From positions 186,001 through 250,000 of the forward strand of contig NZ_JAQZCH010000001.1 of the NCBI RefSeq assembly GCF_028737325.1: 64,000 nucleotides of DNA. Direction: 5' to 3'. A program made the position numbers and the translations under genes. Shown in pieces: positions 50,124 to 59,310 of the stretch (position 1 is its first letter; the number at the start of each line of letters is the position of its first letter). Source of the stretch: Microbacterium thalli (GTDB lineage: Bacteria; Actinomycetota; Actinomycetes; Actinomycetales; Microbacteriaceae). Below the pieces are notes generated by a model. It was not told where the DNA came from. It ran no database searches and saw only the letters and a program-made list of their open reading frames with translations.

Positions 50124-51121
50124 AGCACGAACCCCCGCGGGAACGGGTCGCTCGGGTCGAGCATGTACTGCGCCGTGCCGGTGACCCACGCGCGACCGGT
50201 GATGGTCGGGACGACGGCCGGGATGCCGGCGACCTCGGTCTCTTCGACGAGCCGCCCCGTGAACGCGGTGCCGATGTACGACTCGTTGACGAAGTCGGTG
50301 TGCAGCGGCAGCTCGCCGCGGGCGTGGAGCTGCGCCATGCGCGCGCTCGTGCCGGTGCCGCAGGGCGACCGGTCGAACCATCCGGGGTGGATGGCCATCG
50401 CATGGCGCGAGTGCCGCGCGGTCGACCCGGGCGCCTCGAGGTACACGTGGTGGCAGCCGCGGATCGTCGTGTCGACCGGGTGCACCGGCGCGTCGGCGGC
50501 ATCCACCGCGGCCATGATCGCGAGACCCGCGGCGAGCAGGTCGTCCTTGCGGGCGCGCTCGAACGGCAGCCCGAGGTCGTCGAGGCGGACGATGGCGTAG
50601 AAGTTGCCGCCGAAGGCGAGGTCGTAGCCGACCTCGCCGAATCCCGGCACCTCGACGGTGCGCCCGAGAGCGACCGCGAACGAGGGGACGTTGCGGATCG
50701 TGACGCGGTCGGCGTGCCCGTCCGAGACCGCCACGTCGGCGATCACGAGGCCGGCGGGGGTGTCGAGCCGGATGGTCGTGACGGGCTCGACGACGGGCAC
50801 CATCCCGGTCTCGACGAGGACGGTCGCGACGCCGATGGTGCCGTGTCCGCACATCGGCAGGCAGCCCGAGACCTCGATGTAGAGCACGCCGAAATCGGCG
50901 TCCGGCCGGGTCGGCGGCTGCAGGATCGCCCCGCTCATCGCGCTGTGTCCGCGCGGCTCGTTCATGAGCAGCTGGCGCAGACCGTCGTTCTCGGCCATGA
51001 AGCGCTGGCGGCGCTCCTCCATCGTGGCGCCGGGCAGGGTGCCGACACCGCCGACGATCACGCGCGTGGGCATCCCCTCGGTGTGGGAGTCCACGGCGTG
51101 GAAGACACGCGTCGTGCGCAT
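50120..51121 (-). CDS. 4-hydroxyproline 2-epimerase (proline racemase family)
   Basis: 333 residues. Both catalytic cysteines of the racemase/epimerase type are present: Cys91 in GCLPMCGHGTIG and Cys254 in DRSPCGTGTSA. This rules out the trans-3-hydroxyproline dehydratase branch, where the second Cys is replaced by Thr. DSHTEGMPTR and NEPRGHSAM are family motifs. It turns trans-4-hydroxy-L-proline into cis-4-hydroxy-D-proline, the first catabolic step. The catalytic motif alone does not separate it from proline racemase, but the surrounding genes strongly favour hydroxyproline. 43 bases follow the deaminase stop upstream, the largest gap in the operon. Confidence 0.92.
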   Translation of the reverse strand: MRTTRVFHAVDSHTEGMPTRVIVGGVGTLPGATMEERRQRFMAENDGLRQLLMNEPRGHSAMSGAILQPPTRPDADFGVLYIEVSGCLPMCGHGTIGVATVLVETGMVPVVEPVTTIRLDTPAGLVIADVAVSDGHADRVTIRNVPSFAVALGRTVEVPGFGEVGYDLAFGGNFYAIVRLDDLGLPFERARKDDLLAAGLAIMAAVDAADAPVHPVDTTIRGCHHVYLEAPGSTARHSRHAMAIHPGWFDRSPCGTGTSARMAQLHARGELPLHTDFVNESYIGTAFTGRLVEETEVAGIPAVVPTITGRAWVTGTAQYMLDPSDPFPRGFVL

Positions 51122-51164
51122 GCGAGGCCTTTCGATCGTCGGCGGTATCGGCGCGGGGGTCGGC

Positions 51165-52067
51165 TCAGCGGTAGCCCTTGCTGAGCACGGCCTCGGTGTC
51201 GGCGATGATACGCGCGGCGACCTCGTCGGGCAGGCGCAGGCGGGGCGGACGCGTCGTGATGTTGCTCAGCACGCCGGCGACCTGCTGCGAGAGCTTGATG
51301 GCCTGGACGAACCAGGTCTTCGAGTCCCAGCGCAGCAGCGGGTGCAGGTCGCGGTAGATCTCGCGCGCACGCACCCAGTCCTGCGGGTCGTCCGAGGTCG
51401 ACAGCGTGTAGAGCTCGACCGTCGCGGCCGGGATCGCGTTGGGGTAGCCCGCGACCCAGCCGACGGCGCCGTTGAGACCGAGCTCGAACACGACGTCGTC
51501 CGACCCGATCGAGATGTCGAGGCCCGGGGCGAGCTCGCGGATCTCGTACGCGTGGCGCACGTCGCCCGAGAACTCCTTGACCGAGACGATGAGCCCCTCG
51601 TCGAACAGTCGCGCGAGCAGATCGGGCCGCAGGTCGATCTTGGTGTCGATCGGGTTGTTGTAGGCGAGGATCGGCAGGCCGACGGCGGCGACGCGGCGGT
51701 AGTGGTCGACGACCTCGTCGTCGCTCGCCCGGTACGCGTTCGGCGGCAGCAGCATGACCGCCGGGGCACCGTTCTCGGCGGCGTGCTCGGCGAACCGCAC
51801 GCTCTCGAGCGCGCCGTAGGCGCCGACGCCCGGGATGACCGCCGCGCCGCCCGCGGCCTCGACGGCGGTGAGGAACACGCGCTTGCGCTCGTCCTCGGTG
51901 AGGGTCTGGTATTCGCCGAGCGATCCGTTGGGGATGATGCCGGTGACCCCGTTGCTCGTCGTGTAGCGGACGAGCTCGGCGTACGCGTCGTAGTCGACGG
52001 ACAGGTCGTCGTGGAACGGCAGGGTGGTCGCGAGGTTGACGCCGTGCCAGGGCTTGCGGTCGGTCAT
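51165..52067 (-). CDS. DapA-family aldolase/deaminase; probable 1-pyrroline-4-hydroxy-2-carboxylate deaminase
   Basis: 300 residues, a TIM-barrel of the dihydrodipicolinate synthase family. Schiff-base Lys164 in LIVSVKEFSGDV, Tyr136 in ILAYNNP and the GSLGEY loop (49-54) are visible. In hydroxyproline operons this family member deaminates and dehydrates 1-pyrroline-4-hydroxy-2-carboxylate to 2-oxoglutarate semialdehyde. An alternative (2-keto-3-deoxy-sugar aldolase) would be a less good fit to the neighbours. Its ATG overlaps the GH127 stop (ATGA). A possible internal operator lies 41 bases upstream inside GH127. Confidence 0.88.
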   Translation of the reverse strand: MTDRKPWHGVNLATTLPFHDDLSVDYDAYAELVRYTTSNGVTGIIPNGSLGEYQTLTEDERKRVFLTAVEAAGGAAVIPGVGAYGALESVRFAEHAAENGAPAVMLLPPNAYRASDDEVVDHYRRVAAVGLPILAYNNPIDTKIDLRPDLLARLFDEGLIVSVKEFSGDVRHAYEIRELAPGLDISIGSDDVVFELGLNGAVGWVAGYPNAIPAATVELYTLSTSDDPQDWVRAREIYRDLHPLLRWDSKTWFVQAIKLSQQVAGVLSNITTRPPRLRLPDEVAARIIADTEAVLSKGYR

Positions 52068-54817
52068 GAGTCGTTCTCCGATCTGGCGGCGTGAGACGCC
52101 GCTGTCAGTGCAATTGCAATGGTATCTGGTTTGGGGGCGGGGGGAAGGGTGAGTCGGTTGCGGGGCTCTTCGTTGCCCGCCCGGTCGACGGCGGCGAATT
52201 CGATGACCTGCTCGCGGTCGGTGAGCGCGCGGACGAAGGCCTCCTGGAACGTCGCCCAGAAGGTGCCCTCGCCCTCCCAGCGGATGCTCTCGATACCCGA
52301 GACGTCGTCGGCGGCCTCGAGGGTGATCTCGACGGCGGCTCCGAGGTCCTTCACCCGCGCGGTGCTCCGCGGCGGTGACGTGTCGATCGAGAGCTCGCGC
52401 GCGGCCGTGCTGGTGCGCCCCTCCCGGTCGGTCGCGCGCGCTTCGATCCGCACGACGCCCTCGCGATCGAGGACGAGGGACCCGTGGGCGGCACGCCATG
52501 CTCCCCCATCGACGCGGACCTCCGCGCGCGCGTCCGTCGAGACGCGCACCTCGATCGTCGGGGGCTGCGTGAACCACCCGGATGCCGCGGGCGCGGGGCT
52601 CACCGCGATCTCGAGCGTCGGGGGCATGGCGGCATCCGGCACCGCCGCCGTCTCGGCGATGAAGGCCCGGGCACGGTCGGCCGCGGCGTCGACGGCCGGG
52701 GAGGATGCGAGGGCTTCGACGCCCGCCGTCACGATGGCACGGGCCTCGGACCCGTTCACGAGGGCGTCCGCCACCGCGAGGCGGCAGACGGCGACGATCC
52801 GGTCGAGCAGGTCGGCGTCGTCGCGCGGGGCCGGCTCGGCCCACAGGTCATCCAGCAGCGAGGTGCCGTCGTCGCGTCGGCGCGTCGGAACGCCCGTGTC
52901 GACGCCGGCAAAGCCGATCGTCGGGTCGACCGCGCGGCTGTACAGGTGGTATCGCTCGTCCGAGCCGGTCCACACCGGCTCGAACCGCAGCCCCGCCACC
53001 GCAACGACGCGGGCCTCGGCGAGCGCGGTCGCGACATCGTCGACATCGGCGCGGATCGCGCCCGCCGGCATCCGGTGTCCGTCCCACGGCCGCTCGATCA
53101 CCGTCGTGCCGCCATCGCGCGCCACGAGGACGTGCGGGCCGAACGCGAGGCTGCGCAGCGCGGTGTCGTCGATCGTCGGTTCGGCACGCAGCGCGGCGGG
53201 AAGTGTCAGCTCGACCGTGTCGCCGTCGCGCCAGTCGCTTTCGACGGTCGCGAACCCGCCGGGCGCGGGGTTGAGGGCAGCGTCGTCGACGACGACACGG
53301 GCGGGACCGGCGACCCACGCGGGGATGCGCAGGTGCAGCCGTAGCCGCACCGGCTCGGCGCCGTCGACGCGCACCCGCAGCGTCACCCGGTCGGCGAAGG
53401 GGTGCGCCTGATCGATCTCGACGTGCAGCCCGCGCTCGGCCCAGTGCAGCTCGGCCGGTGTGTAGCGGGCCACCCACAGCTCGGCATGATCGCCCGCCCC
53501 GTGGAAGAAGATGCCGTCGTGATGGCCCACGTGGTTCTCGAGCCCGGTGCCGCCGCAGCAGGTGCCGACGTTGTCGTACTCGGGAAGCGCCCCCGCGTGC
53601 ACGGGGAACATGTAGGTCACCTCCGGGCTCTCGTCCGAGAGCACGTCGCGGCGTGACCCGAGGATGTGGTTGAGGCGGGCCCGCTCGGCGTAGTCGACGA
53701 ACCGCGGCTCGAGGGTGTGCGCGAACAGCAGCTCGGCGAGCTTGACGAGGTTGTAGGTCGCGCAGGTCTCGGCGTTGCGCCGGCCGATGTCGCCGGCGAC
53801 GGTGCGCGCCGGCCCCCACAGCTCGCTCTCGCCCGTGCCGCCGTGGGCGTACATCCGCCCCGGCACGACCTGGTCGAAGATGCCGATGGCCGCATCCAGG
53901 TAGCGGCGCTCGCCGGTGCGCTCGAACGCGTGGACGTATCCGACGAGCTGCGGCAGGTGCTGGTTGGCGTGCATCCCGTCGAGGATGTCGCGTCCCCCGG
54001 CGCCCGCGTCGAGGAGGTCGTGCTGATCGAAACAGCGGGCGGCGGCGAGGAATCGCGGCTCGTCGGCCACGACGCTCAGGCGCGTCAGCGTCTCGTTCAT
54101 GCCGCCGAACTCGCCCGCGATGTAGAGCGACCACATCCGCTGGCGTCGCTCGTCGTCGAGCTTCTCGAGCCTGCCCGACACCCAATGGCCCATCCGCGTG
54201 ACGACCTCGAGCGCTTGCGCGTTGCCCGTCAGCTCGAACGCGTCGAGCAGCCCCGCCATGATCTTGTGGCACGTGTAGTAGGGCGCCCAGATCTCGCCGT
54301 AGGGCGCGAAGTCCTCGAGGCGCGAGAACTGCCACTCGCCCGAGGCGCTGAGGAATCCCGGGTGGGAGTACCGGCCGGTGGCGGCGAGGGTCGCCTGCAC
54401 GTCGGCCAAGCCGGCGACCATCTCGTCGACCTTCGCCCGCAGCAGCGGATCGTCCTCGGTCGCCGCGGCGATCGCGAGCATCGAGAGGAAGTGCCCGGCG
54501 TAATGCCCGCGCAGCAGGTTGGCCGTCTGCGCGGCTTCGCGTCCCGGGTAGTCGTGCGGACCCCAGGCCTCTTCGGCGGGGTGTCCGAAACCTTCCCACG
54601 CTCCCGGCGGCTGCGCGCCGCGGGTGTCGAGACCGGCGTTGGCGCGGAAGACCGCGAGCAGCCGGTCGACGGGGTACACCCGGGCGAGGTGCAGCATCTG
54701 GGCGCGGGCCCGCGCGAAGGGACTGTGCGGGCTCAGCCGCACGCTGCCCGCCGGGAACCGGAGCGCACGCGGCGCGACCCCGGGCGCGGCCCCGGGCGCC
54801 GTCACGGGCGCCGTCAT
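52064..54817 (-). CDS. GH127-type beta-L-arabinofuranosidase homologue (DUF1680), cytosolic
   Basis: 917 residues, no signal peptide. Residues ~20-600 match the GH127 alpha/alpha-barrel with beta-sandwich: LLRGHYAGHFLSMLA, YYTCHKIMAGLLDAF, NQHLPQLVGY. The zinc/catalytic set of HypBA1-type enzymes is seen with right order and close spacing: Glu in TGESELWGP (330/332), Glu350 and Cys352 in NAETCATYN, Cys420-Cys421 in NVGTCCGGTG. GH127 arabinofuranosidases remove beta-L-arabinose from hydroxyproline-linked oligosaccharides of extensin. The C-terminal ~300 residues add two Ig/OmpL47-like modules (VRVDGGAWR; ARELSIDTSPP), odd for a cytosolic protein. Stop and start overlap the deaminase and M24 peptidase genes. 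Confidence 0.85.
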   Translation of the reverse strand: MTAPVTAPGAAPGVAPRALRFPAGSVRLSPHSPFARARAQMLHLARVYPVDRLLAVFRANAGLDTRGAQPPGAWEGFGHPAEEAWGPHDYPGREAAQTANLLRGHYAGHFLSMLAIAAATEDDPLLRAKVDEMVAGLADVQATLAATGRYSHPGFLSASGEWQFSRLEDFAPYGEIWAPYYTCHKIMAGLLDAFELTGNAQALEVVTRMGHWVSGRLEKLDDERRQRMWSLYIAGEFGGMNETLTRLSVVADEPRFLAAARCFDQHDLLDAGAGGRDILDGMHANQHLPQLVGYVHAFERTGERRYLDAAIGIFDQVVPGRMYAHGGTGESELWGPARTVAGDIGRRNAETCATYNLVKLAELLFAHTLEPRFVDYAERARLNHILGSRRDVLSDESPEVTYMFPVHAGALPEYDNVGTCCGGTGLENHVGHHDGIFFHGAGDHAELWVARYTPAELHWAERGLHVEIDQAHPFADRVTLRVRVDGAEPVRLRLHLRIPAWVAGPARVVVDDAALNPAPGGFATVESDWRDGDTVELTLPAALRAEPTIDDTALRSLAFGPHVLVARDGGTTVIERPWDGHRMPAGAIRADVDDVATALAEARVVAVAGLRFEPVWTGSDERYHLYSRAVDPTIGFAGVDTGVPTRRRDDGTSLLDDLWAEPAPRDDADLLDRIVAVCRLAVADALVNGSEARAIVTAGVEALASSPAVDAAADRARAFIAETAAVPDAAMPPTLEIAVSPAPAASGWFTQPPTIEVRVSTDARAEVRVDGGAWRAAHGSLVLDREGVVRIEARATDREGRTSTAARELSIDTSPPRSTARVKDLGAAVEITLEAADDVSGIESIRWEGEGTFWATFQEAFVRALTDREQVIEFAAVDRAGNEEPRNRLTLPPAPKPDTIAIALTAASHAARSENDS
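52108..52119 (-). promoter_or_regulatory. Second TGCAATTGCA palindrome, inside the GH127 3' end
   Basis: GTGCAATTGCAA contains the same 10-bp palindrome TGCAATTGCA as the operon's upstream region. It lies within the last codons of the GH127 gene, 41 bases before the deaminase ATG, with a -10-like GATACC beside it on the minus strand. It may mark an internal, GntR-regulated promoter for the hydroxyproline-catabolic half. Confidence 0.45.
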
Positions 54818-56256
54818 CCGCGCTGCCCCAGCCGCGCCTGCGTCCACGCCTCGACCTCGTCCGCCGCGATCGGCAGCGCGGCGGACAGCACCTCCGAGCC
54901 GGTGCCGGTGACGAGGACATCGTCCTCGAGGCGCACGCCGATGCCGCGCAGCTCCGGCGGCAGCGTCAGGTCGTGGGCGTGGAAGTACAGGCCCGGCTCG
55001 ACCGTCATGACGACTCCCGGCTCGAGCGCCGCCGCCATGTAGTCCTCGTAGGGCGCCTGGCTGCAATCGTGCACGTCGAGCCCGAGGTGATGGCCGATGC
55101 CGCACGCGAGGTAGCGGCGGTGCTGCTGGCCCGCGGGCGAGAGCGCCTCGTCGACCGAGACCGGGAGCAGCCCCCAGTCGTGCAGGCCCTCGGCGACGAC
55201 CTCCATCGCCGCGAAGTGGAAGTCGAGGTACTCCACTCCCGGGCGGATGCGGTCGAGCCCCGCGCGATGCGCCTTCTCGACGAGGTCGTGCACCTCGCGC
55301 TGCGCGGCCGAGAAGCGTCCGCTTGCCGGCACGGTGCGGGTGACGTCGGCGGTGTACAGCGACCGCGCTTCGACGCCCATGTCGAGCAGCAGGGCCGCGT
55401 CGGGATCGATGTCGCCGTCGCAGCGCACCCAGTGCAGGATCGGGGCGTGCGCGCCCGAGCCGACGATCGTGGAGTATCCCGGGCCGTTGCCGAACGTGCG
55501 GGCGTGCCGATCGAACGTGCCCTGCAGCCAACGCTCGCCGAGCCCGTCGGCGATGGCGCGCGGCACCTCGGCCACGACCGCCGCGAACCCGGCGACGGTC
55601 GCATCGATCGCCTCGCGCAGCTGCCCGATCTCCCACGTGTCCTTGACCATCCGCAGGCGCGACAGCGTGCTCTCGAGCTCGGCCGACACCTCGGCGCCGA
55701 CGGTCGCCGCGAGGGCCGAGGCCGATCGCGCCGCCGAGGCGCCGCGCAGGTCGGTCTGCCGTGCGGTGAGTGCGTCGAGCGGTTCGACGACGACACCGAG
55801 CGCCTCCGCCCACTCGGGCAGCCCCGCGGAGGGACCGACCCAGAGCTCGCCGTGGTTGGCGTCGGCGAAGAAGCCGGTGTCACCGGGACGGAAGGGCGGC
55901 GGCAGGTAGAGCACCGGGTCGTGCCCGCCCGGCACGGCCCACATCACCAGGACGGCGCCCTCGACCTGGCATCCCGTGAGCCAGACGAAGCTGCTGTCGG
56001 CCCGGAAGCCGTAGTGGGCGTCGTCGTTGCGAACCGGCGCGTGACCGGCAGCCGCCACGAGAGTCCGCCCCGGCAGGGCCGCACTCACCCGGTCGCGATG
56101 ACCGGATGCCGCCGCCGCGGCGCCCGGCGGCAGGTCGGGGGCCGTCCGCACATCCGCCCAATCGCGGGCGATGAAGGCGGTGAAGGCGGGAACCTGCCCG
56201 AGCCGCGGGTATCGCGTTCCGGCGTAGGGCGGGCGGGGGGTGTCGGTACCGGTCAT
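54814..56256 (-). CDS. M24 metallopeptidase, Xaa-Pro aminopeptidase (aminopeptidase P)
   Basis: 480 residues. N-terminal creatinase/AMP-N domain (GRTLVAAAGHAPVRNDDAHYGFRADSSFVWLTG) and C-terminal pita-bread domain with the two-metal ligands in order: Asp in LLLDMGVE, Asp in TADVTRT, His in GIGHHLGLDVHD, Glu in MTVEPGLYF and Glu in VRLEDDVLV. It releases the N-terminal residue from peptides with proline (or hydroxyproline) in second position. Cytosolic. Start and stop overlap neighbours by four bases, so it is made with the S33 peptidase and GH127. Confidence 0.93.
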   Translation of the reverse strand: MTGTDTPRPPYAGTRYPRLGQVPAFTAFIARDWADVRTAPDLPPGAAAAASGHRDRVSAALPGRTLVAAAGHAPVRNDDAHYGFRADSSFVWLTGCQVEGAVLVMWAVPGGHDPVLYLPPPFRPGDTGFFADANHGELWVGPSAGLPEWAEALGVVVEPLDALTARQTDLRGASAARSASALAATVGAEVSAELESTLSRLRMVKDTWEIGQLREAIDATVAGFAAVVAEVPRAIADGLGERWLQGTFDRHARTFGNGPGYSTIVGSGAHAPILHWVRCDGDIDPDAALLLDMGVEARSLYTADVTRTVPASGRFSAAQREVHDLVEKAHRAGLDRIRPGVEYLDFHFAAMEVVAEGLHDWGLLPVSVDEALSPAGQQHRRYLACGIGHHLGLDVHDCSQAPYEDYMAAALEPGVVMTVEPGLYFHAHDLTLPPELRGIGVRLEDDVLVTGTGSEVLSAALPIAADEVEAWTQARLGQRG

Positions 56257-57542
56257 CGCTTCTCTCCTCCGCGGTCGCGCACGAGCTCGCGCAGGTGGGT
56301 GAACGTCCGCCCCGAGCCGATGCCGTCGTGCTCGAACTCGTTGGTCACCCACGACTGCGCGTTGCCGATCCGGGTGAGGGTGTCGAGCTGCAGCCCCGCG
56401 TCGACGTACATGTCGTCGAAGTACACGGCGGCCGCGAGCGGCACGTCGTTGGCGGCGAGGCGCTCGGTGTCGTACAGCGGCGTCCAGTCGGTGCGCTCGG
56501 CGAGCGCGTGGACGGCGTCGCGGAAGCCGCGGAGCAGGCGCACCTCGTCGAACATCCACGGGAAGGCCATCTCGCCCGTGAACAGCAGCGGCCGCCGGTC
56601 CTCGCCGAACTCCGGACGACGGTCGCGTTCGGCCTGCGCGGCCCACGCCGTCGCGCCGCTCGCGGGATCGCCGTAGATCGACTCCTGCAGGGTCCAGAAC
56701 AACGGGTTGCCGGCGCTCGCGCTGAGGGCGTGCACGTCGTGCAGGAACGCGGCGGAGAACCGGCCCGGTCGCGCGAACGCTTTCTCGACGAGCCAGTGCA
56801 GCCGCTCGTGACCGGGCTTCATTCCCAGGTCGATGCCGAGCGACTGGAAGCGACGGACCGTGAGGACATCGCCGTCGGGCAGCAGCACGTCGCCCTCCGC
56901 GATGCGGTCGGCGATGCGCGCGATCGCGTCGGCGTCGCCGGGGAAGCGCCGGTACAGCTCGCCGGTCTTCGCCGCGACGCGGTCGAAGGTGCGGGCGTAG
57001 ACCTCGGCGGCGCGCGGGGGCGTGCCCGGGATGCCGCCGCAGACGTAGCAGGCGGTCAGGGCGTGCGGCGCCTGCGAGAGGTACGTCAGCGTCAGGAAGC
57101 CGCCGTAGCTCTGCCCGAGCGTCGCCCAGCGGCGACCGCCGTACAACGTCTCGCGGACGTGCTCGAGGTCGCGCACGATCGAGTCGGCGCGGTGCAGCGC
57201 GAGCAGATCGGCGCCGGCCGCGGCGTCGAGTCCGGCGACGTCGACGGCCTCGAGCGGCGTGCTGCCACCCGTGCCGCGCTGGTCGATGAGCACCACGCGG
57301 TAGTCGCGCAGCGCTTCGTCGATCCAGCCGTCGCGGCGCAGGGGCCGCGGGTTCGCGCCGCCCGGTCCGCCCTGCAGGTACACCAGCAGGGGCAGATCAT
57401 CGCGCGCACGGTCGGGGTCGACGAGCTCGCGCACGAGCAGCTCGATCGTGCCCCCGGCATCCGTTCCGGCACGCCAGTCGAGCGGCACCTCGGTGCGGCG
57501 CTCGGCGACGCGGATGCCGGGCAGGTGGTACTCGGCGGTCAT
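56253..57542 (-). CDS. S33-family prolyl iminopeptidase-like alpha/beta hydrolase
   Basis: 429 residues, PIP-family size. Oxyanion motif YLQGGPGG, nucleophile elbow GQSYGG with Ser, the RGTGGSTPLE segment of proline iminopeptidases, and late Asp/His (FDDMYVDAGL; TNEFEHDGIG). This family removes N-terminal proline from peptides, and some members prefer hydroxyproline. Here it would follow aminopeptidase P to release free imino acid. The gene overlaps the OppF-type ATPase and M24 genes. Confidence 0.9.
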   Translation of the reverse strand: MTAEYHLPGIRVAERRTEVPLDWRAGTDAGGTIELLVRELVDPDRARDDLPLLVYLQGGPGGANPRPLRRDGWIDEALRDYRVVLIDQRGTGGSTPLEAVDVAGLDAAAGADLLALHRADSIVRDLEHVRETLYGGRRWATLGQSYGGFLTLTYLSQAPHALTACYVCGGIPGTPPRAAEVYARTFDRVAAKTGELYRRFPGDADAIARIADRIAEGDVLLPDGDVLTVRRFQSLGIDLGMKPGHERLHWLVEKAFARPGRFSAAFLHDVHALSASAGNPLFWTLQESIYGDPASGATAWAAQAERDRRPEFGEDRRPLLFTGEMAFPWMFDEVRLLRGFRDAVHALAERTDWTPLYDTERLAANDVPLAAAVYFDDMYVDAGLQLDTLTRIGNAQSWVTNEFEHDGIGSGRTFTHLRELVRDRGGEKR

Positions 57543-58423
57543 GATGCCTCCGTGCGGGTCTCGGGGGCGCGCGCGGCTCGGCGCCGGGCGTTCTCGGCGG
57601 CGCGGCGACGGCGATCCCATTCGGGGTTGATACGCGGCACGGCAGCGAGGAGCGTGCGGGTGTACTCGTGCTGCGGGTTCTCGAACAGGCGGTCGCGCTC
57701 GCCCGTCTCGACGATCGAGCCACGGCTCATCACCGCGATCCGGGTCGCGATTTGGCGGACGACAGCCAGATCGTGCGCGATGAACAGGTAGGCGAACCCC
57801 TCGTCGCGCTGCAGCGTTGTGAGCAGGTTCACCACCTGCGCCTGCACGGAGACGTCGAGAGCCGACACCGCCTCGTCGCAGATGACGAGCTTCGGGCCGA
57901 CGGCGAGGGCCCGCGCGATGCCGATGCGCTGCGCCTGCCCGCCCGAGAACTGCGCCGGATAGCGGTCGGAGTGATCGGGGTTCAGACCCACGCGCTCCAT
58001 GAGCGAGCGGGTGAAGGCCCGCGCCCCGCCGGGCACCGCGCGGTTCTGGTAGCGCAGCGGCGCCGTCACGAGGCGCTCGACGGTGTGCTTCGGATTGAGC
58101 GACGAGTACGGGTCCTGGAAGATCACCTGCACATCGCTGCGGAAGGCGTGCAGGTCGCGCCCCCGCAGGTGCGTCACGTCGCGCCCCTCGAACTCGATCG
58201 TCCCGGCGGTGGTGTCCATGAGGCGGGCCACGAGCCGCGCGACGGTGGACTTGCCCGACCCGGACTCGCCGACGAGGGCGAGGGTCTCGCCCCGGCGGAT
58301 GTCGAGGTTGACCTCGTCTACCGCCCGGAAGCGGGTGCTGCGCGCGAACGGCGACCCGCCCGCGCCGGTGAACTCCTTCACCAGGCCCGTGGCCCGGCAC
58401 AGCGGTGCGGACTGCTCGGTCAT
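57539..58423 (-). CDS. Peptide ABC transporter ATP-binding protein (OppF/DppF type)
   Basis: 294 residues. Walker A GESGSGKST, Q-loop FQDPYSSLNP, signature FSGGQAQR, Walker B LVICDEAVSALD, switch His in IAHDLAVV, and the OppF C-terminal tail NPQHEYTRTLLAAVP that recognises the peptide-transporter family. A basic Arg/Ala-rich tail follows. Partner of the ATPase at 58420-59310. Confidence 0.93.
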   Translation of the reverse strand: MTEQSAPLCRATGLVKEFTGAGGSPFARSTRFRAVDEVNLDIRRGETLALVGESGSGKSTVARLVARLMDTTAGTIEFEGRDVTHLRGRDLHAFRSDVQVIFQDPYSSLNPKHTVERLVTAPLRYQNRAVPGGARAFTRSLMERVGLNPDHSDRYPAQFSGGQAQRIGIARALAVGPKLVICDEAVSALDVSVQAQVVNLLTTLQRDEGFAYLFIAHDLAVVRQIATRIAVMSRGSIVETGERDRLFENPQHEYTRTLLAAVPRINPEWDRRRRAAENARRRAARAPETRTEAS

Positions 58424-59310
58424 GCGATCTCCTCCTCGGCGAGGATCGGGATGTCGGTCGTGCGCAGCTGGCCGATCGCATCGTCGATGCGCGGCACGGC
58501 GTCGAGCAGGCGCCGGGTGTACTCCTCCTGCGGATCGCTGAAGACGTCCTCGACGGATCCGCTCTCGACCATGCGCCCCGCGCGCATGACCACGATCTGC
58601 TCGGTGACCTCGCTCACGACGGCCAGGTCGTGGGTGATGAGGATGAGCCCCGCGCCGGTGTCGCGACGGATCTCGGCGAGCAGGTCGAGGATCTGCGCCT
58701 GCACCGTCACGTCGAGGGCCGTCGTCGGCTCGTCCGCGATGATGAGCTCGGGCTCCATGCTCAGGGCCATCGCGATCATGATCCGCTGGCGCATACCGCC
58801 CGAGAACTGGTGCGGGTAGTGGTCGACGCGCTTCGCGGCATCCCGGATGTGCACCCGTTCCATCGCCTCGATCGCGACTCGCCGCGCCGCGCGCCGCGAG
58901 ACCCCCGAACGGTGCGAACGGTACGCCTCCGCGATCTGCGTACCCACTGTGTAGTAGGGGTTCAGCGACGACAGCGGGTCCTGGAAGATCATCGCGATGC
59001 GGTCGCCGCGCACGTGACGCATCTCGCGCGCGGGCAGCGTCAGTAGATCGCGACCGTCGAACGCGACCCGTCCCGTGGCAGCACCGCCCTTCGGCAGAAG
59101 CCCCATGACGGCGAGGCTCGTCATCGACTTGCCCGATCCCGATTCGCCGACGATGCCGAGCGCACCCCCGCGGGGCACCGCGAAGCTCAGCCCGTCGACC
59201 ACGCGGGCGACGCCGCCGGCGGTGCGGAACTGCACCGTCAGGTCGTCGACGCGCAGCAGGGCGTCGGATGCAGCGGGGGTGGTCGTCATCGGCATCCCTT
59301 CACCGGTCAT
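58420..59310 (-). CDS. Peptide ABC transporter ATP-binding protein (OppD/DppD type)
   Basis: 296 residues. Walker A GESGSGKSM (with Met after the Lys-Ser pair, as in many OppD), FQDPLSSLNPYYTV, signature FSGGMRQR, Walker B LIIADEPTTALDV, ITHDLAVV, C-terminal DPQEEYTRRLLDAVP. Forms a heterodimer with the OppF-type subunit. Overlaps the permease stop and OppF start by four bases. Confidence 0.94.
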   Translation of the reverse strand: MTGEGMPMTTTPAASDALLRVDDLTVQFRTAGGVARVVDGLSFAVPRGGALGIVGESGSGKSMTSLAVMGLLPKGGAATGRVAFDGRDLLTLPAREMRHVRGDRIAMIFQDPLSSLNPYYTVGTQIAEAYRSHRSGVSRRAARRVAIEAMERVHIRDAAKRVDHYPHQFSGGMRQRIMIAMALSMEPELIIADEPTTALDVTVQAQILDLLAEIRRDTGAGLILITHDLAVVSEVTEQIVVMRAGRMVESGSVEDVFSDPQEEYTRRLLDAVPRIDDAIGQLRTTDIPILAEEEIA

